Part shown: one piece after another, positions 17,056-25,457 of the stretch
How the letters are laid out: the number at the start of each line of letters is the position of its first letter
Numbering within the stretch: position 1 is the first letter of the stretch
NCBI GenBank assembly: GCA_027310665.1
Contig: DAIDAJ010000122.1
Coordinates: 1-44,511, forward strand
Length of the DNA: 44,511 nucleotides
Direction: 5' to 3'
Source: Sideroxydans sp.
GTDB taxonomy: Bacteria; Pseudomonadota; Gammaproteobacteria; Burkholderiales; Gallionellaceae
Notes under the pieces: generated by a model
Database searches by the model: none
Seen by the model: only the letters and a program-made list of their open reading frames with translations
What the model was told of the DNA's origin: nothing
Made by a program: the position numbers and the translations under genes

Positions 17056-18693
17056 GTGAGCGATCCTGTGAAGCAACTTCGTAATGAACTGGCGGCGGCG
17101 CAGCGTGCCATCGCGGAACTGCGCGAGCAGATTGCCGGTCGCAGTGGAGGCCAGAAAACCGGTGAACACAGTACAGACGACCTGGAAAGGACGCGCAAGC
17201 AGATCGCGCAGGCGCACGAGGAATGGATGGCGGCACTGGATGCGGTTGACGACCCGATCTTCCTGCACGACAAGGAATTCCGTATCCTGCGCGCCAATCG
17301 GGCATATCAACGTCTTGCAGGCCAGCCTTTTGGCGAATTCATCGGTCGTCCCTATTACGAGGTATTCCCCAGAGTGGACGGGCCATTGCCCGGCTGCCAG
17401 CATGTTCTGGAAGAAGAAATAGACAAGGACAACGAGGATGAAATCGCCGTGGATGGCACTTTCTATCGTTCCCGCGCTTTCCCGGTGCACGACGAGCAGG
17501 GAGAGTATCTGTTCAGCGTGCACAGCCTTGAAGATGCGACCGAGCGCAAGGAACATGAACTTGCCATGCAACGCGCCAACCGTGCGTTGCGGACGATCAG
17601 CGCGGGCAATCAGGCGCTCATTCATGCAGCGGAAGAAGGGCAATTGCTGCAGGATATGTGCGACGTTGCGGTGCGGGTCGGTGGTTACCGCATGGCGTGG
17701 ATAGGCTATGCCCGCGACGATGACGACAAGACGATAGAGCAGATGGCGCAGGCAGGTTTCCTCGAGGGCGGGCTGAACCTGTTGCCGTTGACCTGGCGCA
17801 AAGAAGGGCATCAATTTTGTCCCGCCGGGGATGCCATCATCAGCGGCGAGCCCAGAGTGGTGCAGGATATCCTGTCCGAGCCTGAAACGGGCACATGGCA
17901 CGAAAATGCCCGCCGGAACGGTTATGCCTCCTGCATTGCCTTGCCGCTGATGGACGGCAAGAGGGCGTTCGGGGCGTTGGTGATCTTCGATCGCAAGGTG
18001 AACGTGTTCGATGCGGACGAAGTGGGGGTGCTGGAAGAGATGTCGGGCGACCTCGCATTTGGCATTCTTACGCTGCGTGTCAAGCTTGCGCATCGTGAAC
18101 ATGCGCAGCGCCTGCAAGAGAACATGCTGCAAACCGTGGAGGCGATCGCAAGCATCGTCGAGATGCGCGACCCGTACACCTCCGGTCATCAGGCACGGGT
18201 GGCGGCACTGGCAAAGGACATCGCAAGCCGGATGGGATTGCCGGAGGAGCAGGTTCAGGCGATCCATCTGGCCGGATTGGTGCATGACCTGGGCAAGATA
18301 CGCATCCCGGCCGAGATACTGAGCAAGCCCGGGCGGCTGGACGAGATCGAGTACAGCCTGATCAAGATGCATCCCAAGGCCGGCTACGACATTCTGAAGG
18401 GGATCGATTTTTCGTGGCCGATCGCACAGATGGTATTGCAGCACCATGAGCGCATGGATGGATCCGGCTATCCGCAGGGATTGAAGGGCGACGAGATATT
18501 GCCGGGCGCGCGCATCCTGATCGTGGCGGATGTGGTCGAGGCGATGTCCTCGCACCGGCCCTATCGCCCCGGACTTGGTGTTGAAGCGGCACTCGAGGAA
18601 ATCACCAAGTCACGGGGGATTCGCTACGATCCCCAGGTGGTGGATGCCTGTATCGCGTTGTTCCGCGAACGCGGTCACATCTTCCGCGACTGA
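17056..18693 (+). CDS. PAS-GAF-HD-GYP protein, probable cyclic-di-GMP phosphodiesterase
   Basis: This 545-residue cytoplasmic signalling protein starts with a coiled coil (residues about 5-60), then a PAS domain (about 60-170, LDAVDDPIFLHDKEFRILRAN), a GAF domain (about 180-345) and an HD-GYP domain (about 350-545). The catalytic set is intact: H410-D411 in VHDLGKIRIP, H463-H464 in QHHERMDG and the GYP at 471-473, so hydrolysis of c-di-GMP is likely. The GTG start is supported by GAGGTG. No membrane segment is seen, so the PAS or GAF probably senses a cytoplasmic ligand. Confidence 0.92.
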   Translation: MSDPVKQLRNELAAAQRAIAELREQIAGRSGGQKTGEHSTDDLERTRKQIAQAHEEWMAALDAVDDPIFLHDKEFRILRANRAYQRLAGQPFGEFIGRPYYEVFPRVDGPLPGCQHVLEEEIDKDNEDEIAVDGTFYRSRAFPVHDEQGEYLFSVHSLEDATERKEHELAMQRANRALRTISAGNQALIHAAEEGQLLQDMCDVAVRVGGYRMAWIGYARDDDDKTIEQMAQAGFLEGGLNLLPLTWRKEGHQFCPAGDAIISGEPRVVQDILSEPETGTWHENARRNGYASCIALPLMDGKRAFGALVIFDRKVNVFDADEVGVLEEMSGDLAFGILTLRVKLAHREHAQRLQENMLQTVEAIASIVEMRDPYTSGHQARVAALAKDIASRMGLPEEQVQAIHLAGLVHDLGKIRIPAEILSKPGRLDEIEYSLIKMHPKAGYDILKGIDFSWPIAQMVLQHHERMDGSGYPQGLKGDEILPGARILIVADVVEAMSSHRPYRPGLGVEAALEEITKSRGIRYDPQVVDACIALFRERGHIFRD

Positions 18694-18728
18694 AGCATCA
18701 TCGCGGCGGCTGGAACAGAATTGGCGGC

Positions 18729-19895
18729 CTAGTCCTTGCCAAACAAATCACGACTGTAAACCTTGTCAGCCACATCCCGGATGTCGTCGGTGATGCGGTT
18801 GGCAACGATGATATCGGACTCCTTTTTGAATTGCGCCAGGTCATTCACCACTCTGGAGCGGAAAAACTCCGGCTCACTGAGCGCAGGCTCATAAACAATG
18901 ACCTCGATACCCTTGGCCTTGATGCGTTTCATGATGCCCTGGATGCTGGAAGAGCGGAAGTTGTCGGAGCCGCTCTTCATGACCAGGCGGTGTATGCCGA
19001 CGACCTTGGGGTTGCGCTTGATGATGCTCTCCGCGATGAAATCCTTGCGCGTGGTGTTCGACTCCACGATGGCGTGGATCAGGTTTTGCGGGACATCCTG
19101 ATAGTTGGCGAGCAGTTGCTTTGTATCTTTTGGCAGGCAATAGCCGCCGTAACCGAACGATGGGTTGTTGTAATGATCCCCGATGCGCGGGTCGAGGCTG
19201 ACGCCCTGGATGATCTGCTTCGTATCCAGTCCGTGGGTGGCCGCGTAGGTGTCCAGCTCGTTGAAGTAGGCCACACGCATGGCGAGGTAGGTGTTGGCGT
19301 ACAGCTTGATCGCTTCGGCCTCGGTGGAGTCGGTGAACAGCACCGCGATATCCTGCTTGACCGCGCCCTGCTTGAGCAGATTGGCAAAGGTTTCGGCGCG
19401 TTTGGAGCGTTCGCCGACCACGATGCGCGACGGGTGCAGGTTGTCATACAGTGCCTTGCCTTCGCGCAGGAACTCGGGAGAGAAGATCAGGTTGTCGCAG
19501 TTCATTTGCTGCCTGAGCTTGGCCGTGTAGCCGACCGGAATGGTGGACTTGATGATCATCACCGCTTGCGGATTGATGCTCTGCACGTCCCTGATCACCG
19601 CCTCGATGGACTTGGTGTTGAAGTAGTTGGTTTCGGGGTCGTAGTCTGTCGGCGTGGCGATGATGACGTATTCCGCGCCGGCGTAGGCTTCGCGCTTGTC
19701 CAGCGTGGCCTTGAAATTGAGATTCTTGTGCGCCAGGTAATCCTCGATCTCGACATCTTCGATGGGGGACTGTTTGCGATTGAGCATCGCCACCTTTTCC
19801 GGAACGATGTCGATGGCGACGACTTCGTTGTGCTGGGCAAGCAGGATGGCGTTGGAAAGGCCTACGTAACCGGTACCGGCAATGGCGATTTTCAT
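18729..19895 (-). CDS. ugd: UDP-glucose 6-dehydrogenase
   Basis: This 388-residue enzyme makes UDP-glucuronate, the substrate of the ArnA decarboxylase encoded 3.6 kb away. The NAD-binding start is [20 protein letters not shown]. The catalytic cysteine is C253 in [10 protein letters not shown], with K197 and N201 in EAIKLYAN. The length equals the short enterobacterial Ugd. It converges on the HD-GYP gene with 35 bp between the stops. Its placement beside the arn cluster makes the locus self-sufficient from UDP-glucose to lipid A modification. Confidence 0.95.
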   Translation of the reverse strand: MKIAIAGTGYVGLSNAILLAQHNEVVAIDIVPEKVAMLNRKQSPIEDVEIEDYLAHKNLNFKATLDKREAYAGAEYVIIATPTDYDPETNYFNTKSIEAVIRDVQSINPQAVMIIKSTIPVGYTAKLRQQMNCDNLIFSPEFLREGKALYDNLHPSRIVVGERSKRAETFANLLKQGAVKQDIAVLFTDSTEAEAIKLYANTYLAMRVAYFNELDTYAATHGLDTKQIIQGVSLDPRIGDHYNNPSFGYGGYCLPKDTKQLLANYQDVPQNLIHAIVESNTTRKDFIAESIIKRNPKVVGIHRLVMKSGSDNFRSSSIQGIMKRIKAKGIEVIVYEPALSEPEFFRSRVVNDLAQFKKESDIIVANRITDDIRDVADKVYSRDLFGKD

Positions 19896-19933
19896 GGATT
19901 GAACGTTAGCGTAATGTGAAAAGAATGGCGCAC

Positions 19934-19939
19934 ATTATA
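19934..19939 (-). promoter_or_regulatory. Candidate -10 element for ugd
   Basis: A perfect TATAAT on the minus strand lies 38 nt before the ugd ATG, giving an expected leader of about 30 nt. No convincing -35 was found, so it may depend on an activator. Confidence 0.4.
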
Positions 19940-19975
19940 CGCGATGGCGATTTACAGGCACTTTTCAGGAATCTT

Positions 19976-20365
19976 TCAGGCGTTTGACAGTGCTCTTTCA
20001 ATCTTGATATCCGCTTCGGCGGCCAATGCGGTCAACTTGGCGTCGCCCAGTACCGTCATCATGCTCGTCGGCTTGATGAATTCGACCGACATCTTGCCCG
20101 GCGTGACTTCGCGGATCACCGCGTTGCAGGGCAACAGGCTCGCCACATCGCTGTTTGCGGTATACGCCTCGTAAGCCAGGTTAGGGTTGCACGCGCCGAG
20201 GATCACGGTGGGGATGACGTCCTTGCCGGTCTTCTCCTTGATCTTGCTGTGCATGTCGATGCGGGTGAGGATGCCGAAGCCTTCGGCAGCGAGCGCTTTT
20301 GTGGCACGTTCGACAGTGTGGTCCAGGGTGTCGTTGATCAAGCGTTTGAAATTGATGGTACTCAT
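19976..20365 (-). CDS. DUF302 family protein
   Basis: This 129-residue protein matches DUF302: an N-terminal FKRLINDTLDHTVERATKALAAEGFGILTRIDM helix-strand unit, then ILGACNPNLAYEAYTANSDVASLLPCNAVIRE and a C-terminal VEFIKPTSMMTVLG strand. Such proteins are common in sulfur- and metal-oxidising bacteria, but their function is unknown. There is no signal peptide. AGGAG lies 7 nt before the ATG. It stands alone between ugd and the macrodomain gene, all on the minus strand. Confidence 0.88.
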   Translation of the reverse strand: MSTINFKRLINDTLDHTVERATKALAAEGFGILTRIDMHSKIKEKTGKDVIPTVILGACNPNLAYEAYTANSDVASLLPCNAVIREVTPGKMSVEFIKPTSMMTVLGDAKLTALAAEADIKIERALSNA

Positions 20366-20439
20366 GTCTGTACTCCTGAATAGATCAAGCGTCCATCATA
20401 GGCCAAATGTCTGTGCGGCAATATAGCGACATAATCAGC

Positions 20440-20952
20440 TCATTCCGGGCGTGCCAATGCTGTCCGGTAAAGCGCCAGATCGCCAGCCGAGAAACAGCAG
20501 AAGATCACTTCCCGCAACGAGCAGGGCGTGCGCAGATAGTGACGCACCGCCGCAATCGAAACCTTGACTGCCTGTTCCGGTGGATAGCCAAAGATGCCTG
20601 TGCTGATGCAAGGGAAGGCGATGCTGGCCAGCTGTTGCCTGGCGGCCAGGGCAAGGCTTTCGCGATAGCATGAGGCCAGCAGCTTGGCCTCATCTTGCGT
20701 GCCTCCCTGCCACACCGGCCCCACAGCATGGATGACATATCTCGCCGGTAATCTGTAGCCACGCGTGAGCCGTGCCTGCCCGGTCGGGCAGCCTCCCAGC
20801 GCGCGGCATTCCTGCAGTAGTTCCGGACCTGCCGCACGATGGATTGCGCCATTCACGCCGCTTCCGCCCAGCAGCGACGAATTCGCTGCATTGACGATGG
20901 CGTCCACATTCAGCTGGGTGATGTCGCCCTGGATGGCGCGGAGGGTGGTCAT
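20440..20952 (-). CDS. Macrodomain protein, probable O-acetyl-ADP-ribose deacetylase
   Basis: This 170-residue protein is a MacroD/YmdB-type macrodomain: IQGDITQLNVDAIVNAANSSLLGGSGVNGAIHRAAG (residues about 7-42) and FPCISTGIFGYP (about 119-130) form the ADP-ribose pocket. It would hydrolyse O-acetyl-ADP-ribose or mono-ADP-ribosyl esters. The ATG at 20952 has GGAGGT upstream. The frame is open for another 44 codons upstream, but those have no family similarity and no ribosome site, so the shorter form is used. Confidence 0.92.
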   Translation of the reverse strand: MTTLRAIQGDITQLNVDAIVNAANSSLLGGSGVNGAIHRAAGPELLQECRALGGCPTGQARLTRGYRLPARYVIHAVGPVWQGGTQDEAKLLASCYRESLALAARQQLASIAFPCISTGIFGYPPEQAVKVSIAAVRHYLRTPCSLREVIFCCFSAGDLALYRTALARPE

Positions 20953-21023
20953 TGGCGTACCTCCATGCGTTGGTGCGGAAACGAAGCCAGTTGCAAAAAA
21001 GCGCAGCGTATTGCGCCCGTGAG

Positions 21024-21980
21024 CTAGTTTAGCTCGTTCGTCAGGATATCGAACGTAGTCTGTGTCAGTCCGGGCGCAAGACAATCCAGTTCAATGATAT
21101 CTGGTGTGGAGCGTAACCACGTGAGCTGGCGTTTCGCCAATTGTCGCGTAGCGGCGATGCCTTTTTCCAGCAACTCCCCTTTAGTGATTTCTCCTTCCAG
21201 AAATTCCCAAGCCTGGCGGTAGCCGACGCAGCGCATGGAGGTCATATCGCGGTGCAGCGGATATTTTTTTCGCAGCCCGCTCAGTTCATCCACCAGCCCC
21301 TGCTTCAACATCTCGGCAAAACGTGTTGCGATCCGCTGATGCAACACGGCGCGGTCGGAAGGGATGAGCGCGATGGGCAGGATGCGATAGGGCAACGGAT
21401 TTTGTTCCTGTTGCTTGATCAGCACCGACATCGGCTGGCCACTGAGTCGGTAGATCTCCATCGCGCGCTGGATGCGCTGGGTGTCGGTGGAATGCAGGCG
21501 GGCCGCGGTCTCTGCATCGACCTCGGCCAGTTTTGCATGCAGGCGTTCGATGCCGTGCCGGGCGATCTCGGCATCCAGTTCCACGCGCAGTGCGGCATCG
21601 GCCTGCGGCAACGGACTCAGGCCTTCGCGCAATGCCTTGAAGTAGAGCATCGTGCCGCCGACCAGCAACGGGATCTTGCCGCGCGCGGTGATGTCGGCCA
21701 TCAGGCGCAGTGCATCATGGCGGAAGGCAGCCGCGGAATACGCCTCGGTCGGAGCGATGATATCGATCAGGTGGTGCGGTGCGCGGGCGAGGGTGGCGGC
21801 ATCCGGCTTGGCGGTGCCGACGTCCATGTCGCGGAACACCAGCGCGGAATCGACGCTGATGAGCTCCACCGGCAAGCGCTGCACCAGTTCCACCGCAACA
21901 CCGGTCTTGCCGCTGGCGGTGGGGCCCATGAGGAAAATTGCCGGAGGAAGTATTTTCATGTGAACCGAGCTACGGAGCAC
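21024..21980 (-). CDS. miaA: tRNA dimethylallyltransferase
   Basis: This enzyme adds a dimethylallyl group to A37 of tRNAs that read UNN codons. The P-loop GPTASGKT is at residues 19-26, followed by [26 protein letters not shown] and [12 protein letters not shown]. Two starts are possible: the GTG at 21980, with a GGGAGGGAG ribosome site that belongs to a neighbouring palindromic repeat, or the ATG at 21959, which has no obvious ribosome site but gives a more typical N-terminus ([14 protein letters not shown]). The longer form is listed. mutL and miaA are neighbours in many bacteria; here several genes separate them. Confidence 0.95.
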   Translation of the reverse strand: MLRSSVHMKILPPAIFLMGPTASGKTGVAVELVQRLPVELISVDSALVFRDMDVGTAKPDAATLARAPHHLIDIIAPTEAYSAAAFRHDALRLMADITARGKIPLLVGGTMLYFKALREGLSPLPQADAALRVELDAEIARHGIERLHAKLAEVDAETAARLHSTDTQRIQRAMEIYRLSGQPMSVLIKQQEQNPLPYRILPIALIPSDRAVLHQRIATRFAEMLKQGLVDELSGLRKKYPLHRDMTSMRCVGYRQAWEFLEGEITKGELLEKGIAATRQLAKRQLTWLRSTPDIIELDCLAPGLTQTTFDILTNELN

Positions 21981-21984
21981 GTTA

Positions 21985-22080
21985 CTCCCTCCCCTTTGCA
22001 GGGGGAGGGTGGGGGTTGAAGCGTGGGTACATTTGAAAATTCTACCCCCATCCTAGCCTTCCCCCTGCAAGGGGGAAGGA
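21985..22080. repeat. Bimodular palindromic repeat between miaA and the MFS gene
   Basis: Two G/C-strand-biased palindromes face each other: one at 21985-22016 and one at 22044-22080. The second contains a perfect 9-bp hairpin (CCTTCCCCC / GGGGGAAGG, loop TGCAA). The two halves are imperfect inverted copies of each other. The type is a REP-like or MITE-like unit. Its left end supplies a GGGAGGGAG sequence in front of the possible miaA GTG start. Confidence 0.8.
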
Positions 22081-22098
22081 ATGTGAGTAGCTTAGAAT

Positions 22099-23499
22099 TC
22101 ATGCCAAATCCCGGTCACGCGTCTCGTGCAGTGCGAACACAGCCAATACGCTGATTGTCGCCGCGACGGAGATATAGCCTCCCACCCAGGCAAGGCCGCC
22201 ATGCAACACCAACTGCTGTGCGAGGTAAGGCGCCAGCGAGGCGCCGAAAATGCCGCCCAGATTGTAGGCCGCGCCTGCACCGGTATAGCGTACTGAAGTC
22301 GGGAACAATTCCGGCAGCAGTGCACCCATCGGCGAGAAAGTCGCGCCCATCAGGAACAATTCGAGACTCAGGAACGCGGTGATCAATAGCGGTGAGCCGC
22401 TGCCCAGCATCGGCGCCATCAGGAAACCGGACAGCAAAGCGGCAAAGCCCGCAACGAGTAACACCGGACGACGACCATAACGATCGCCCGCCCAGGCCGA
22501 CAGTGGCGTGGCGGCCGCCATGAAGACGACGGCTATGCAGAGCATGCCAAGGAACTGCGGACGCGGGATGTGAAGCGTGGCGACGCCGTAGCTCAATGAG
22601 AACACGGTGGCGATATAGAACAGCGCGTAACACACCACCATGGTCAAGGCGCCGAGGATCAGCGGTTTGGTGTGACGGGCGAACAATTCGGATAGCGGAA
22701 TCTTTCTAATGTCCGTTCGTGCTGAGCCTGTCGAAGCATGAACGACATGCCCTTCGACATAACCATCGACTTGCCCGCTTGCGGGCTTAGTCGAATGGCT
22801 AGTAGTTCCATCAGGCTCAGGGCGAACGGTATTGGATTGCTGTTCTTGTTGGGCTTTAAGAAACACCGGCGTCTCTTCCAGCTTCAGCCGCACGTAAAGC
22901 CCAATCACCACCAGCACCGCGCTGGCGAGGAAGGGGATGCGCCAGCCCCAGGCACGGAACTCGGCGTCGTCGAGCGTATTCGCCAGCAACAAAAAGCTGC
23001 CTACTGCGAACAGGAAACCGAACGGGGGACCTAACTGCGGGAACATGCCGAACCAGCCGCGTTTGCCTTTGGGTGCATATTCCGCCGCCAGCAAAGCCGC
23101 ACCGCCCCATTCGCCGCCGAGGCCGATGCCCTGGCCGAAGCGTAGCAGGCACAGCAGCGCAGGTGCGAGCCAGCCGACGGTTGCATAGCCCGGAAGCACG
23201 CCGATCAGCGTGGTGGAGAGACCCATCACCAGCAGCGACGCCACCAGCGTCGTCTTGCGCCCGATGCGGTCGCCGAAATGGCCGAACAGCAGCGCGCCGA
23301 AGGGGCGGGCAATGAAGGCGATACCGAAAGTGAGGAAGGCGTTCAGCGCCTGCACCGCCGGGTCGCTGTTGGGAAAGAACACCGGGCCGATCACCATCGC
23401 CACGGCGAGGCCGTAGATGTAGAAATCGTAGAACTCGATGGCGGTGCCGATGAAGGAGGCGAAGGCGATACGGGTGGTTGGTGGTGAATCTGTGCTCAA
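22099..23499 (-). CDS. MFS transporter, metabolite:H+ symporter (MHS) type
   Basis: This 466-residue protein has 12 predicted membrane segments and the MHS-family signatures GTAIEFYDFYIYG (18-30), GDRIGRKTT (76-84), GLGGEWGGAALLAAEYAP (126-143) and GDRYGRRPVLL in the second half. Substrates of the family include organic acids and osmolytes; the substrate here cannot be read from sequence. The central cytoplasmic loop is enlarged by about 42 residues (223-264) encoded by a palindromic repeat inserted in frame. It is a minus-strand single gene between miaA and a low-GC gene. No strong ribosome site is seen before the ATG. Confidence 0.93.
   Translation of the reverse strand: MSTDSPPTTRIAFASFIGTAIEFYDFYIYGLAVAMVIGPVFFPNSDPAVQALNAFLTFGIAFIARPFGALLFGHFGDRIGRKTTLVASLLVMGLSTTLIGVLPGYATVGWLAPALLCLLRFGQGIGLGGEWGGAALLAAEYAPKGKRGWFGMFPQLGPPFGFLFAVGSFLLLANTLDDAEFRAWGWRIPFLASAVLVVIGLYVRLKLEETPVFLKAQQEQQSNTVRPEPDGTTSHSTKPASGQVDGYVEGHVVHASTGSARTDIRKIPLSELFARHTKPLILGALTMVVCYALFYIATVFSLSYGVATLHIPRPQFLGMLCIAVVFMAAATPLSAWAGDRYGRRPVLLVAGFAALLSGFLMAPMLGSGSPLLITAFLSLELFLMGATFSPMGALLPELFPTSVRYTGAGAAYNLGGIFGASLAPYLAQQLVLHGGLAWVGGYISVAATISVLAVFALHETRDRDLA
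22711..22830. repeat. 120-bp palindromic element translated within the MFS gene
   Basis: The terminal arms CCGTTCGTGCTGAGCCTG (22713-22730) and CAGGCTCAGGGCGAACGG (22812-22829) are inverted copies with two mismatches, and internal copies of TCGAAG/CTTCGA and a GCCCGC/GCGGGC hairpin are present. The unit is exactly 40 codons long and keeps the frame open. It resembles the widespread CTGAGCCTGTCGAAG-type intergenic palindromes of proteobacteria. Confidence 0.85.
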
Positions 23500-23530
23500 G
23501 GTATTTTTTACGGTTAACGTTTTGTTTCGT

Positions 23531-24193
23531 TTATGAGAGCCAGCCTGTGACTAGTCTTTCCGTTTCCTCAATCATTGACTTTACATCCTTATCATTGAAT
23601 TCGTCGATGTTTCCGTGTGCTGCACTGTTTCGTACTGCTGCTAGAGTAGTGATGCGTTTCTGAACTAACGAGTTGTATTTACCTGCCTTTGCTAAATCGG
23701 CATTCATTTTTTCGAGTTTGCCAATAGGTAGGTTGTTTTCGATACATAGGTTACGTAAGTTGGTTTCTAGAATTACTCCGCACACAACTGCGGCAGGTAA
23801 TTTATATCCGGCTGAGATGAGCTCTCTGGCTTGTTCAAACTCTGTAGAGAACACTTCTGCCTGAACCAGATTACGGATTGAAGAGAGGTAGCCCCCCTCG
23901 AAATCTTCTTTAGCGGCAAGAAATACTGCCTGAAGTCTGTTTAATCTAGTTGGATTGTCTTCGTAAGGACGTGATTTTTCTGCTTCTACGAACGACTTGA
24001 AATGTTCGGAGTCTCGTCCGCATGAACTGGCAAGTAGATTCCTTACTTTGACGCTCCAGTTGAGAATTAAGTCTGAATCAACATGTTCGTAGGAGCCCAT
24101 GTGTTGGCTATGCTTTGTCTGCTTTGTTGCTGAAACAGTATTTGCTTGAGTAGCTAGCTCTTCAAAACGTTTCTTTAGTTTTTCAATCATCAT
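23531..24193 (-). CDS. Low-GC HEPN-like protein (DUF4145-like), possible RNase or defence gene
   Basis: This 220-residue soluble protein is mainly alpha-helical. The C-terminal half (about 120-215) looks like a HEPN/DUF4145 domain: AGYKLPAAVVCGVILETNLRNLC followed by VRNSAAHG, which contains the R-x4-H motif (R188, H193) found in HEPN ribonucleases. Base composition is clearly more AT-rich than in the neighbours, suggesting horizontal acquisition. The ribosome binding site (AGAGGT) and the sequence directly before the ATG belong to a remnant of a mutL 3' end. The second ATG (24190) is an alternative start. No catalytic activity is proven; HEPN proteins also occur as non-enzymatic partners. 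Confidence 0.7.
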   Translation of the reverse strand: MMIEKLKKRFEELATQANTVSATKQTKHSQHMGSYEHVDSDLILNWSVKVRNLLASSCGRDSEHFKSFVEAEKSRPYEDNPTRLNRLQAVFLAAKEDFEGGYLSSIRNLVQAEVFSTEFEQARELISAGYKLPAAVVCGVILETNLRNLCIENNLPIGKLEKMNADLAKAGKYNSLVQKRITTLAAVRNSAAHGNIDEFNDKDVKSMIEETERLVTGWLS

Positions 24194-24285
24194 TTACCTC
24201 TCATAAACATCGCATCCAGCTCCGCCAACGTGACCTGGAACCAGGTCGGCCGCCCGCGGTTGCACTAGTTGGCGCGCACAGTCCC
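24190..24285 (-). pseudogene. Decayed 3' fragment of a second mutL copy
   Basis: By hand count, 24191-24276 matches the 3' end of the intact mutL (25459-25544) at about 75 of 86 positions. The fragment reads VRAN, stop, CNRGRPTWFQVTLAELDAMFM then RGK and a TGA. Compared with mutL it lacks about 22 codons between the ACHSAVRANQ and CNHGRP motifs, has an amber codon in place of Gln and Arg in place of His in the CxHGRP motif. The deletion ends lie in the similar codons for ANQ and ADQ, which suggests recombination between them. It sits between the DAHP synthase stop and the HEPN-like gene start, all on the minus strand. Confidence 0.85.
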
Positions 24286-24293
24286 GGCGAAGA

Positions 24294-25361
24294 TCAGCGC
24301 TCCTCCAGCTTGATCCTCCTTTTCCTGACGCCGTCGGCCAGCGTTTCGAGGACGCTCAGGGTGTCTTCCCAGCCGATACAGGCATCGGTGATGGATACGC
24401 CTTTCTGCAGTGGCTTGCCGGGGACGAGATCCTGGCGGCCTTCCTTGAGGTGAGATTCGATCATCACGCCGAATATGCGGTCTTCGCCGTTGGCCAGTTG
24501 GGTAGCACAATCCTGCGCCACTTCGATCTGGCGCTTGTAGTCCTTGCGGCTGTTGGCGTGCGAGAAATCGATCATGACGCGAGCAGCCAGGCCGGAGCTG
24601 GCGAGCTCCTTGCAGGCCGCATCGACGGATGCTGCATCGTAATTGGGTTGCTTGCCGCCACGCAGAATGACGTGGCAGTCCTCGTTGCCGTTAGTGGAGA
24701 CGATGGCCGAGTGGCCGGCCTTGGTGACGGAGAGGAAATGGTGTGGGCTGGCTGCAGCCTTGATCGCGTCCACGGCGATGCGGATGTTGCCATCGGTACC
24801 ATTCTTGAAGCCGATCGGACAGGAAACGCCCGATGCCAATTCGCGATGCACCTGGGACTCGGTAGTGCGCGCACCAATGGCACCCCAGGAGATCAGGTCG
24901 GCGGTGTATTGCGGTGTGATGGTATCCAGGAATTCGGTCGCGCAGGGCAGGGCCAATTCGTTGATATCCCACAGCAGCTTGCGCGCCAATCGCAAGCCGT
25001 CATTGATCTTGAAGCTGCCGTCGAGGTGCGGGTCGTTGATCAGGCCTTTCCAGCCAACGGTGGTGCGCGGTTTCTCGAAATAGACGCGCATCAGGATCAG
25101 CAGGTCGGCCTCGTGACGTTTGGTTTCGGCCTTCAGCTTCTTCGCATATTCCATTGCGATGCCGATATCGTGGATAGAACACGGACCGACCACGACCAGC
25201 AACCTGTCGTCGGCGCCATGCAGGATGCGATGTATCGCGGTGCGGGCGTTAAACGTGGTTTCGGCAGCCTTTTCGGTAACGGGAAACTCGCGCAGGAAAT
25301 GGCTGGGTGGGGAAAGTTCCTTGATTTCCTTGATGCGGATGTCGTCGACGATGTGTTTCAT
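24294..25361 (-). CDS. 3-deoxy-7-phosphoheptulonate synthase (class I DAHP synthase)
   Basis: This 355-residue enzyme condenses phosphoenolpyruvate with erythrose 4-phosphate at the start of the shikimate pathway. It has the AroF/AroG/AroH architecture: an N-terminal regulatory extension (IKELSPPSHFLREFP), GPCSIHD with the metal cysteine C61, MRVYFEKPRTTVGWKGLINDPHLDGSF, GARTTESQVHRELASG and IDFSHANSRKDY. Which aromatic amino acid inhibits it cannot be told from sequence reading alone. It is flanked by the intact mutL 3' end on one side and the decayed mutL fragment on the other, in direct orientation. Confidence 0.95.
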   Translation of the reverse strand: MKHIVDDIRIKEIKELSPPSHFLREFPVTEKAAETTFNARTAIHRILHGADDRLLVVVGPCSIHDIGIAMEYAKKLKAETKRHEADLLILMRVYFEKPRTTVGWKGLINDPHLDGSFKINDGLRLARKLLWDINELALPCATEFLDTITPQYTADLISWGAIGARTTESQVHRELASGVSCPIGFKNGTDGNIRIAVDAIKAAASPHHFLSVTKAGHSAIVSTNGNEDCHVILRGGKQPNYDAASVDAACKELASSGLAARVMIDFSHANSRKDYKRQIEVAQDCATQLANGEDRIFGVMIESHLKEGRQDLVPGKPLQKGVSITDACIGWEDTLSVLETLADGVRKRRIKLEER

Positions 25362-25457
25362 GGCTGGAAGTTAAAACCTGTAAGTCGTTAAATTAATAAG
25401 AACCTGAGAATTATATGACTCTGTCAGACGCGGGCAGTAAGAGCAAGCCTGAATTGT

